51,418 nt of DNA, from contig CAOKLO010000022.1 of the NCBI GenBank assembly GCA_948469375.1, positions 1-51,418 of the forward strand. Direction: 5' to 3'. The translations under genes were made by a program, and so were the position numbers. Each line of letters starts with the position of its first letter. The stretch's first letter is position 1. Source of the DNA: an uncultured bacterium. GTDB lineage: Bacteria; Bacillota; Clostridia; Oscillospirales; Oscillospiraceae. Shown piece after piece: positions 26,669 to 33,415 of this stretch. The notes beneath the pieces were generated by a model. The model saw only the letters and a program-made list of their open reading frames with translations, made no database searches and had not been told where the DNA came from.

Positions 26669-28407
26669 TTGACGATCACCAATTGGGAACTATCATTTCC
26701 GAAAGCACCAAATTGAACATCAACAGTCTCGCCCTCTTCGTCTTCTTCTGTATACATGCCCATTGCAAATCCCTGAACCGCATAGCCGTTACCACCGGAA
26801 GAAGGTGTAACGCTCCACTGGAGAGAAGCGCTGTCAGAAGCATACTGGCACTTGTAGCAGTATCCGCTTCCGTTCGGCATGTTTGTGGTGAAGTAAATAT
26901 AGTCTGTCGTATCCTGACTATACACCACCGGAGAGCACTGCACCAAGTCACCGGAGTATACGCTGTGAACATCATTATCTGTGAAGTGACTCCGGCTTAC
27001 CGCCACGATATAACCCTCGCCAACAAACGCCTTATTGTAGCCATAGACGCTGGCGTAAATCAGTCCGCTAGAGGAAATCACCGGGGTGGAAGCGCTATTG
27101 GAAGCACTCCCCGTAGCGATGTTCACGGAATTCACTTTAGTAGAATCAAAACCGCTGTCGGTGAGCTTGACCCTCCACAGGATGGCGTTCTGACTGGTCA
27201 AATAGATGTAACCCTCGGTACTATCATAGCAGATGCTGGAACGAATCTTTCCGGCGTTGGAAAGAATCTCCGTATCGCCTGCTCCTCCGCTGAAGTTTGT
27301 AACGGGCCGCATATACAGTGTTCCGCTCTCACTGCCGAAGATTACGTTGCTGCCAACAACCACCGCACCGGCGTTATAGAAACTGTTGTTATTGCCGGGA
27401 GTGAACTTGCTGAGCGGTGACGTTGCCTCGGAATCGGTGTTGTACTGGAAGTAGGATACGTCGCCGTCGTAGATGCCAAAGTACACGTAGCCGCCTGCCA
27501 GGGTCAGGGGAGAAGCAGGCTGACCATAGCCGTTGTTGCTGGGATTATCGGGATCGCTGCTGGGTTCCGCAGTTAGCATCTTGACTTGAGGATTATTGCC
27601 GTCGATGCCGGTAACCTGGAACATCTCCCAATAGTTCACCAAAGCCTGTGCGCCTGCACCGGTCCACAAAACGTCGCTGGTCATGTTATTGGTGATAGTC
27701 ACATCAACGGTATAGGTACCCTTCTGGAGAGGACCGCCGCTATAATCACCGTAGTAGAGGCTGAAGCCCTGATCTTCATAGGAAGAACCGGAAAGTGTGG
27801 CTACGGTGCTGCCATTTTTCTTGATAGTAGCGTTACCGCTCAGAGAGGTACTGGGATTTGTCTTCCACTCCGTATTGGAGAGACCAGTGGCAATCTGCAG
27901 GTTACTATAGGTGTACGGGAGCGTGAACGAGAAACTCCTGGTTTCTTTCCCACCAGCGGGGATGGTAACGTCCTCAAAGTTCGTTGTCTTGGTGTCATGT
28001 CCATAGGTATATACACCATACATGGTCTTGCCATCCGCAGTAATGACCGGCGTGGCGACCTGGGAGACGTTGTTTGCCTTGGGGCCAACAACCGTTGTCC
28101 AGAGTTGGCTGCCATTGGTGGCGCTCACAGCTGTCACGGTTGCGCCGTTGCTGCCGCCGTTGTGGAAGGCGTAGATGCGGCTGCCATAAACCAGGGGTTC
28201 CACGTCCAGGCCGGTGGTCGCACCGTTATTGGGGAGGGGTACTGTGGTAGTGCTGGGACTCGTGCTGGTAACGCCGTAGGTAGAAGTGCCGTTGTTGTCG
28301 TCGTTGCCCTGGAAGCTGTCCCAGTCCGCAAAAGCGGTAGAGGTGGCGGCCATCAGCATGGCCAGGAACAGGGCGATGGTCCTCTTGAGATTCTGAATGC
28401 GTTTCAT
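26665..28407 (-). CDS. Secreted beta-propeller-like protein (PQQ-repeat type)
   Basis: A 580-residue exported protein. A signal peptide (MKRIQNLKRTIALFLAMLMA, cleavage after TAFA) is followed by repeats typical of PQQ-like beta-propellers: SRIYAFHNGG, TMYGVYTYG, GYVYFGIYDGD, NVIFGSESGTLY, GYIYLTSQNAILWRV and LIYASVYGYN. A carbohydrate-binding-like insert may lie at about 120-230. No SLH or sortase signal is visible, so it may be released or held by the giant protein coded next. It is the first gene of the operon. The start at 28407 has AAAGGAG eight bases upstream. A role as ligand-binding or scaffolding subunit is inference. Confidence 0.75.
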   Translation of the reverse strand: MKRIQNLKRTIALFLAMLMAATSTAFADWDSFQGNDDNNGTSTYGVTSTSPSTTTVPLPNNGATTGLDVEPLVYGSRIYAFHNGGSNGATVTAVSATNGSQLWTTVVGPKANNVSQVATPVITADGKTMYGVYTYGHDTKTTNFEDVTIPAGGKETRSFSFTLPYTYSNLQIATGLSNTEWKTNPSTSLSGNATIKKNGSTVATLSGSSYEDQGFSLYYGDYSGGPLQKGTYTVDVTITNNMTSDVLWTGAGAQALVNYWEMFQVTGIDGNNPQVKMLTAEPSSDPDNPSNNGYGQPASPLTLAGGYVYFGIYDGDVSYFQYNTDSEATSPLSKFTPGNNNSFYNAGAVVVGSNVIFGSESGTLYMRPVTNFSGGAGDTEILSNAGKIRSSICYDSTEGYIYLTSQNAILWRVKLTDSGFDSTKVNSVNIATGSASNSASTPVISSSGLIYASVYGYNKAFVGEGYIVAVSRSHFTDNDVHSVYSGDLVQCSPVVYSQDTTDYIYFTTNMPNGSGYCYKCQYASDSASLQWSVTPSSGGNGYAVQGFAMGMYTEEDEEGETVDVQFGAFGNDSSQLVIVK

Positions 28408-28429
28408 GACTGTATCTCCTTTCAAATTT

Positions 28430-28720
28430 TATCATTTTTGTTGTTGTGTTGTCGTTCCCTCTGGGACGGATCGCCGGTCGGGAACCTGTCCCGGCGGTAT
28501 CAGTGATGGTTCCGGCTGCTTCCGCCGAAAAGTGAGTGATCCAATGGAAACACCTTCTTCCTTTGCATACACATTGTTGTGGTATGGCATCCCGGATTTG
28601 CAACTCCGGGTGTCGGTCAGGTACTGGGAGAGGATAGGGCCCCATCCTCCCCTCTCTGCCTCTCTATAATGAAAGAGACACAGAGGGGAAGACGAAGCAT
28701 CCAGTCCAGGTGTTTCTAAT
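28430..28720 (-). promoter_or_regulatory. Structured leader, possible divergent cobalamin riboswitch
   Basis: The minus-strand leader of the surface/ECF operon contains CCGGAGTTGCAAATCCGG (about 28594-28611), close to the GGTGCAAATCC loop of cobalamin riboswitches. It is followed by ATGCCATACCACAACAATG, which resembles the CCGCAACTGTG core. Nearer the start codon, GGGAC and GTTCCC (about 28480) can pair with GTCCC and GGGAAC (about 28455) in an interleaved, pseudoknot order. A canonical B12 box is not clear, so this is at best a variant. It is the only obvious control region of the operon. Confidence 0.35.
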
Positions 28721-28759
28721 CGAATAGCCTGCTGATTCACACAGCCAATGGTATGGTTT

Positions 28760-28875
28760 CCTGCGCTCCCGCCCGCCGCGACGTAGACCGCGTTTTCAAG
28801 TCCTTGGCGCGCTCATTTCCTGGCGTCGCTTCCCTGGTACTTGTATCTCTTCCCATGGCTGCTATTCAGTTGTCG
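28760..28875. repeat. ~110-bp repeat family, copy A
   Basis: This segment matches 30781-30897 and 31099-31206. The shared blocks include CCTTGGCGCGCTC (28803), CTTCCCTG (28829) and TATTCAGTTGT (28863), in the same order and orientation. Indels between copies break every shared frame, so it is unlikely to be a coding repeat. Confidence 0.65.
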
Positions 28876-29040
28876 GTGCGGTTCACCTTATTGATACTGG
28901 CGAAGGCCAGCTTCTATATGATGTTGTCCGCGCCGCCTTGGCTGTTCGACCAGCAACCTTGACTGTTCGGCTTTGGGTTTTGCGTTTGCCGTGTTGCTTT
29001 GTCTGGGGCCAATATACGGCAGCGGGGGTGCGAAAGTCAA

Positions 29041-29352
29041 TACTCAGAAGTGAATGACCCCTGCTCATTTGTGCGAAACTCCTGCTCACAAGTGAGTAGC
29101 TTTCGCACTCGCAAGTGAGAAACCTTCGCACTTGAGGTGATAAACAGGGGTTTCGCAGGTCATTCACAAATGAGTAACCCTTTCTCACAGGTGATAAATC
29201 CCCTGCGAAAGGGTGATAAAGTGCCTGCAAAAAGGTGATAAACCATACTCATTCGTGATAAACTTCTGCCCTCAGGTGATAATCTTTCTCACTTTCTCAC
29301 TTGTGAACAGGGTTTCTCACAAGTGAGTAGGAGTTTATCAAAAGTGAATGAG
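29041..29352. repeat. Iteron-like array 1 (about 14 units)
   Basis: About 14 copies of a degenerate motif near CTCACAAGTGATAAA lie in line. The GTG (or ATG) of successive units starts at 29050, 29071, 29092, 29115, 29137, 29170, 29191, 29213, 29235, 29255, 29276, 29303, 29323 and 29344. Most spacings are 20-23 bp, two helical turns, with two longer gaps. Several units are palindromic (CTCACAAGTGAG). This is the layout of plasmid iterons or of a cooperative regulator's binding array. It lies between the operon leader and the XRE gene. Confidence 0.85.
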
Positions 29353-29394
29353 CAAAAACCTGATTTTTTGAAAGAAAGGGCTTGACAGCGGGGA

Positions 29395-29883
29395 TCAGGA
29401 GCGGAAAAAGCCGACGGATGGGTTGAGAAGGTCAAAAATCAGCACGGCAATGATTACGCCGACCAGGATACAGCAGAGAATAAACAGCCTATGCAGCCAT
29501 AAATCCTTTGCGTCCAGTTCCTTCTGACGCTCCTCCAGCAGCATTTCATAGGCGCGTATTGCGGAGGAAACCACCGCTTCCGCCGCTTCTTCCGGTCCGG
29601 CAGGATCCGGCTGCTCCGCTGGAACGGTCTCCGAAGGCAGATTTTCCTCCTCCGATGGCTGCTCCGCCGCCTCTGGGGTCTCGCTCAACCCCACGATATC
29701 GTCAATGGACATATCTAAAGCCTTGGCTAAATCCTTCAAGGTCTGCAAATTGGGCGTATAATCCTCTTTTGACAAAAGACGGCAGACCGTTCCGTAGGGG
29801 ACGCCGGACATGGTAGCCAGCTCCCGATTGCTCAGGCCCAGTTTCACTTTTCTTTTTTTCAGTTCGATGACGATAGCGTTCAC
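29395..29883 (-). CDS. XRE-family regulator with C-terminal membrane helix
   Basis: A 162-residue protein. An N-terminal XRE/Cro-type helix-turn-helix (about 10-60; LGLSNRELATMSGVPYGTVC, then LQTLKDLAKALDMSIDDIV) is followed by an acidic Pro/Glu-rich linker (about 62-100), a coiled stretch (AYEMLLEERQKELDAKDLW) and one hydrophobic helix near the C-terminus (FILCCILVGVIIAVLIF). This is a membrane-tethered DNA-binding protein. The start is taken as GTG at 29883, with GAGGTG six bases upstream; a TTG 13 codons earlier lacks a site. It lies between two arrays of the same motif, which makes it a candidate to bind them (inference). Confidence 0.8.
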   Translation of the reverse strand: MNAIVIELKKRKVKLGLSNRELATMSGVPYGTVCRLLSKEDYTPNLQTLKDLAKALDMSIDDIVGLSETPEAAEQPSEEENLPSETVPAEQPDPAGPEEAAEAVVSSAIRAYEMLLEERQKELDAKDLWLHRLFILCCILVGVIIAVLIFDLLNPSVGFFRS

Positions 29884-29950
29884 AAGAAGCACCTCTATAT
29901 CATATGGATACAGCTCCGGCAACCGGGCCGGTGGGGGGAAGATTATGACA

Positions 29951-29998
29951 AAAACAGAGGGCCGCCCAGTCGGTTTTACCTGAGCAGCCCTCTGTTTT
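29951..29998 (-). terminator. Terminator between the 30047 gene and the XRE gene
   Basis: AAAACAGAGGG pairs with CCCTCTGTTTT around a 26-base loop. It lies directly after the 30047-30505 gene on the minus strand and ends in TTTTGT, so the XRE gene probably has its own promoter. Confidence 0.65.
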
Positions 29999-30046
29999 GA
30001 GCTGATTTCTAGGGAGAAGCGGTATTTTTGTTACAATAATCATCTG

Positions 30047-30505
30047 TTAGGGCTGAAAACTGTTGAGCAACCCTGTGATTTCGGACTTGCGGCGCACAGA
30101 TTTGATGCTGCTGTCATGGGGAGCTGTCACCACCATGCGGAAAATGTTGATGTCGCGGCCTTCACTGTCCTTCAAGCCCGTCGGAGCGTCAAACCGCGCC
30201 TCAAAATACCGGTGCAGATCGCCCGTATACTCGATGCACCAACAGGTCTGGCCGCCATAGGTCCTGGATTCCACCTTCGGCGAGAGATCCGCCAGCTCCT
30301 CCGACACCATGCTGTCCTCGATGCTCTCCCTCGCGCCGCCGACGCCGTGCTCGAAATTGACATCAATCATACACGTTTCGTCGCCAGTACAAAGGTTGAT
30401 GCCGTTTCGATAGGCAGCCAGCGGTGCGTCGTTCACTTTGCAGCCATCGGCCAGGGCAAAGGACGACCGGCCTGCGTAAAGACGCCCGTTCCTACAAATC
30501 AACAT
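30047..30505 (-). CDS. Hypothetical protein beside the repeat arrays
   Basis: A 152-residue soluble protein with no function I recognise. It starts MLICRNGRLYAGRSSFALAD and contains a strand-rich middle (SRTYGGQTCWCIEYTGDLHR) and a C-terminal FRMVVTAPHDSSIKS segment. The start at 30505 has AGGAGG about ten bases upstream; the frame extends 26 codons further without a site. Its promoter region contains iteron-like array 2, so it is likely controlled by whatever binds that array. A terminator follows. Confidence 0.55.
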   Translation of the reverse strand: MLICRNGRLYAGRSSFALADGCKVNDAPLAAYRNGINLCTGDETCMIDVNFEHGVGGARESIEDSMVSEELADLSPKVESRTYGGQTCWCIEYTGDLHRYFEARFDAPTGLKDSEGRDINIFRMVVTAPHDSSIKSVRRKSEITGLLNSFQP

Positions 30506-30583
30506 GACACATTCACCTCCTGTCCTTTTTGTGGAATGCGGTCCGGCAATTCCACTATAGACAGGCCCTGCGCGCCGTGTCAA

Positions 30584-30722
30584 TACTCATTCGTGAGTAA
30601 CCCCCTACTCACTTGTGATAAATTTTTCTGCTTACAAGTGATAAAGGCATACTCACAAGTGATAATCCGTTGCAAAAACAGGCGAATTGGTGATAAACGC
30701 ATGATAAAGCAGTGATAAAAAG
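30584..30722. repeat. Iteron-like array 2 (about 7 units)
   Basis: The same motif as array 1 (ACTCACAAGTGATAA) recurs with GTG/ATG positions at 30593, 30615, 30638, 30659, 30690, 30701 and 30712. The spacings are 22, 23, 21, 31, 11 and 11 bp, again helically phased. It lies upstream of the 30047-30505 gene. Confidence 0.8.
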
Positions 30723-30780
30723 TTGCAAGCCAAAAGAACGCAAAACTGCCCCCATTTTCACTCTCACAACAGGGATACCC

Positions 30781-30897
30781 GTTCCTGCGCCCCCGCTTCA
30801 AAGCCGCGTTGTCAGATCCTTGGCGCGCTCCTATCATGGCACACTTCCCTGAAATCTGTATCATCTCTCCCTGCCGTTATTCAGTTATTCAGTTGTG
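30781..30897. repeat. ~110-bp repeat family, copy B
   Basis: Matches copy A in order and orientation: CCTGCGCCCCCGC, CCTTGGCGCGCTCCTATC, ACTTCCCTGAAATC and GTTATTCAGTTGT (here with an extra TATTCAG). It lies next to iteron-like array 2. The stretch from here to copy C holds no gene I can support. Confidence 0.65.
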
Positions 30898-31098
30898 GCC
30901 CATTTCCCGACATGACCGGTTTCACGGACAGCCTGCGGGGAAATTTTGCCGCTCCCGGTTATACCTCTGCTGGCAGCTCTCCTCGGTTTGCTTTGATTAA
31001 TTTCGCTTGTGCCACGATTGTCTGGAGAAGACTCCTTCCCGTCCATCCTAGCTGTTTACGGACAGGTCCTAAATTTGTTACACCTACAACAAGACTTT

Positions 31099-31206
31099 CC
31101 TACTGCCACGCCCGCCTCTCAGTGTAAACTCCGTTGCTGGCCCTTGGCACACTCCTATCACCGTATACTTCCCCAAATCCATTCCGTTCTGCTGGCATTC
31201 AGTTGC
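31099..31206. repeat. ~110-bp repeat family, copy C
   Basis: A more diverged copy: TCCTACTGCCACGCCCGCC, CCCTTGGCACACTCCTATC, ATACTTCCCCAAATCC and GGCATTCAGTTG, in the same order as A and B. It lies just beyond the stop codon of the 31224-31997 gene. Confidence 0.6.
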
Positions 31207-31223
31207 CTCTATGTAGAGTTCCG

Positions 31224-31997
31224 CTATTTCACGGTTAGCCGGTTGGCCTCCCGCTCCGCGCGAAGCCTTGCATATTTGTCTAGGTCCTCAGTGGTGGCGG
31301 GCACAAACCCCTCCGGCAGGGGAAGCCCTGCCAGGGACAGCGCCACAGCCCACCTGTGAAACCGCTTTTCTATGTAATACCCGCCCAGCACCTGCTCCTT
31401 CCGGAGAGCCTGCCCCTTCGGCAGACTCCCGGCGCACCTGCGGATGTAGTCCAGAAGCTGCTCGTCTGTATCCGCCTCATGCTCCTGTCCCCAGGCCATG
31501 TCCACCTCCATTTGAAGGGCTTTTTTCTCCGCCTTGCGCTTCTGGGCCGGGGTGCTCTTGCTTTTGTGGGGTGGTTTAAGTGTCTGCTGCTGCTTTTTCT
31601 TCTGCCTGGCCTCTTTCTTCTCGCGCTTCTCCGCCTTGATCCTGCGGTGGAGCCGGACCTGCCGCTGGAACTCGGAGGCGCGGTCTGTTCTGACCACGCC
31701 GATTGACGCTCCGGGCAGCGGTGGAAGTCCCGCCGCATTGATCACACCCGCCCAGCCGCCCGCAAACTGGCTGGCAAGAAAGGGACTGCCGGTGATCTCC
31801 TCCGGGAACGGCGTGCGGCCCAATTCCTCCGTGCGCCGCCGGACATACGCAAGAAGGTCCTCACGGCTGTCCTCCTGATGTGCGCGGGCGAAGTCCTTAT
31901 GCTGCCGCAAAGCGGCGGCGGCGCGGCGTTCCATCTGCCGCCGAAGAATCTGGTCGGGGTTCACTTGATTGCTTTTGTTCTGCTTTTCCTGCTTCAT
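31224..31997 (-). CDS. Protein with two homing-endonuclease-associated repeats
   Basis: A 257-residue basic protein. Two units resemble the repeat found next to HNH homing endonucleases: LLAYVRRRTEELGRTPFPEE ending in AGGWAGVINAAGLPPLPG, and LLDYIRRCAGSLPKGQALRK ending in FHRWAVALSLAGLPLPEG. A Lys/Gln-rich linker (KKEARQKKKQQQ) separates them. No HNH or LAGLIDADG catalytic motif is visible, so it is probably a DNA-binding protein rather than a nuclease. The start at 31997 has GGAGG eight bases upstream. A cobalamin riboswitch with a terminator lies in its leader, which implies expression when cobalamin is low. Confidence 0.65.
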   Translation of the reverse strand: MKQEKQNKSNQVNPDQILRRQMERRAAAALRQHKDFARAHQEDSREDLLAYVRRRTEELGRTPFPEEITGSPFLASQFAGGWAGVINAAGLPPLPGASIGVVRTDRASEFQRQVRLHRRIKAEKREKKEARQKKKQQQTLKPPHKSKSTPAQKRKAEKKALQMEVDMAWGQEHEADTDEQLLDYIRRCAGSLPKGQALRKEQVLGGYYIEKRFHRWAVALSLAGLPLPEGFVPATTEDLDKYARLRAEREANRLTVK

Positions 31998-32032
31998 TTC
32001 GCCGGCCTCCGCGCATAGTACGTCCAAAGAAA

Positions 32033-32064
32033 ACGCGCTCTATACTTTTCAGTACAGAACGCGC
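32033..32064 (-). terminator. Expression-platform terminator below riboswitch A
   Basis: On the minus strand GCGCGTTCTGTAC pairs with GTATAGAGCGCG and is followed by TTTTCTTT, between riboswitch A and the start codon at 31997. A second hairpin (GGCTTCACT with AGTGAAGCC, 32067-32096) precedes it and may be the alternative structure. Confidence 0.75.
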
Positions 32065-32114
32065 ACGGCTTCACTATAAAAGAATACAGTGAAGCCGAAA
32101 TAAGCGCATTCCAG

Positions 32115-32243
32115 TTCCGGCAGAATGTGTGCCCAACCGCCATGTATCTGACTTAGCCCCTCTTGGGAGGCATCACAGTGACCGACTCGTGGGGATTCTC
32201 ACCCCTTTCCATGTGCCGCATGAAATATACAGCTGCGGCGGAC
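32115..32243 (-). ncRNA. Cobalamin riboswitch A
   Basis: On the minus strand the conserved core GGGGTGAGAATCCCC is followed by ACGAGTCGGTCACTGTGATG and, after a variable hairpin, by the B12-box-like AAGTCAGATACATGGCGG. This is the standard order for adenosylcobalamin-type riboswitches, which shut genes down when cobalamin is bound. Its downstream gene is the homing-endonuclease-repeat protein at 31224-31997. Confidence 0.9.
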
Positions 32244-32284
32244 AATCAATATTCAGTTTTGAATCCGGCAACCACATAACATGA

Positions 32285-32326
32285 AAAATGTGGTTATCGC
32301 TCTTCAAAATGTGGTTATCGCTCTTC
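32285..32326. repeat. Perfect 21-bp tandem repeat
   Basis: AAAATGTGGTTATCGCTCTT plus C occurs twice in tandem (32285-32305, 32306-32326). It lies just downstream of the promoter that drives riboswitch A, in operator position. Confidence 0.85.
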
Positions 32327-32338
32327 AACTTGACAATT

Positions 32339-32367
32339 AGTATACACCCTATTTTCTGAAATTGCAA
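32339..32367 (-). promoter_or_regulatory. Promoter of riboswitch A transcript
   Basis: On the minus strand TTGCAA (32367-32362) and TATACT (32344-32339) are 17 bp apart, close to the sigma-A consensus, and point at riboswitch A. Confidence 0.65.
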
Positions 32368-32608
32368 GGTATTTTTTCAAAAGTTTCTCCTTCTGCCGCT
32401 GGGCTGCGTCCGTCAGACGCAGATACTCTGATTTTATCATTTCCTTGCCGCCGAAGGAGGTGCTCCGCTGGCACCTCACCGTTTTATCCGCACTTCCGGC
32501 CTGTCCAGCCAGATAAAAACGGTTAAGGGGGATCAGCATCGTGTTGGCCAAGCTGATTTTATAATGTTTCAGCAGATGCTCTTTATCCCCGAAATCCGAA
32601 AACCCCGA

Positions 32609-32646
32609 GGGGCCGCTCAGGAGGTCTTGAAGACCTGAGCGGCCCC
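32609..32646. terminator. Strong GC hairpin
   Basis: GGGGCCGCTCAGG pairs perfectly with CCTGAGCGGCCCC. On the minus strand it leads to GGGGTTTTCGG. It lies downstream of riboswitch B with no intact gene between them. Confidence 0.6.
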
Positions 32647-32752
32647 TTGGGTTCCATGATAGAGCAGATTATGAAGGGAGATGGTATATTGTTTCCCAGC
32701 ACGGCCCCATTCCGCGCCGGAGGAAACACAATGGATGGCGGAGCGCAGAAAA

Positions 32753-32777
32753 ACGCCCCGCGCCGAAGCCGGGACGT
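32753..32777 (-). terminator. Expression-platform terminator below riboswitch B
   Basis: On the minus strand ACGTCCCGGC and GCGCGGGGCGT form a stem closed by a TTCG tetraloop and followed by TTTTT. It lies about 50 bp after riboswitch B. Confidence 0.75.
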
Positions 32778-32828
32778 ACACAGCCCCGCCAAAGGATATG
32801 ACGAGGCCGAAAAACAGGCGCAGTCCGG

Positions 32829-32950
32829 TTCCGGCAGATTGCAGTCCAGCCGCGGCGTATCTGGCTCATCTTCTCAAGGAAGCATCACAGTGACCGACTC
32901 GTGGGGCATCTCACCCCGTTCCGCCTGCCGCAAATCTGCGGCGGCAACTG
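32829..32950 (-). ncRNA. Cobalamin riboswitch B (no intact target gene)
   Basis: A close relative of riboswitch A on the same strand: GGGGTGAGATGCCCC, ACGAGTCGGTCACTGTGATG and the box ATGAGCCAGATACGCC. Between it and the promoter of riboswitch A (about 450 bp) there is only a terminator, a second hairpin and a short unsupported frame, so it appears to be an orphan left after loss of its gene or after duplication. Confidence 0.88.
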
Positions 32951-33048
32951 GACGTTATTTGATTTGCAAAAACTATAGCACGCATGGCGGCTTCAGTCAA
33001 CTGACAGTGTGCCTAAAACTTTTATGCATGTTTCATCAAATTTCCATA

Positions 33049-33078
33049 TTGACAAACAAATCATAAGCGGTATATAAT
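33049..33078 (+). promoter_or_regulatory. Promoter of the cobalamin-uptake operon
   Basis: TTGACA (33049-33054) and TATAAT (33073-33078), both perfect, are 18 bp apart and directly precede riboswitch C. Confidence 0.85.
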
Positions 33079-33098
33079 GCCGCTGAAACTGAATACCT

Positions 33099-33273
33099 GC
33101 ATCCAGTGCTCCCGCGCCTTTGGCGGCGGGAGATAATAGGGAATCAGGTGCAAGTCCTGAGCGATCCGGTCACTGTAAGCGAAGAGTCCGCCGCAAACGC
33201 CATTGCGAAAGCGAGAAGGCGCGGCGGGCAGGGAAGCGCGAGCCAGGAAACCTGCTGGGAGCGGTGTGGATGG
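33099..33273 (+). ncRNA. Cobalamin riboswitch C, leader of the btuFCD-type operon
   Basis: A complete cobalamin riboswitch. A P1 stem (CATCCAGTGCTCCC with GGGAGCGGTGTGGATG) encloses AGGGAATCAGGTGCAAGTCC, GGTCACTGTAAGC and the B12 box GAGCCAGGAAACCTGC. It is followed by a terminator (33347-33381) before the first gene, so control is probably by transcription attenuation. Confidence 0.95.
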
Positions 33274-33346
33274 GTATCTTCCGCAGAAAGGGGCCTGTCC
33301 GGCGCGCGGCCCTGCTGGATGGCGGGGGCTCCATTTTGGCGTGTCT

Positions 33347-33381
33347 GGGACTTGCTCTCTTTTGGGAGCAGGTCCTTTTTT
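33347..33381 (+). terminator. Riboswitch C terminator
   Basis: GGGACTTGCTCTC pairs with GGGAGCAGGTCC around a TTTT loop and is followed by TTTTTT. It would form when cobalamin is bound and stop transcription before the substrate-binding protein gene. Confidence 0.85.
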
Positions 33382-33415
33382 GTGGTGATATGGAAAAATA
33401 GGAAAAGGAGAACCA

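Noticed and set aside
28550-28640. A plus-strand B12-box-like GGTCAGGTACTGG near 28615.
   Set aside because: The strand is opposite to the operon and no other cobalamin riboswitch parts follow it on the plus strand.
29041-30722. The two repeat arrays as CRISPR arrays.
   Set aside because: Units are degenerate and 11-23 bp apart with no constant repeat and unique spacer pattern; no cas genes are present.
32315-32551. Minus-strand frame beginning near ANTMLIPLNRFYLAGQ, open further upstream to about 32600.
   Set aside because: No ATG with a ribosome site; its 3' part overlaps the promoter of riboswitch A, and it begins inside a terminator hairpin. Possibly a relic of the gene once controlled by riboswitch B, but not supportable.
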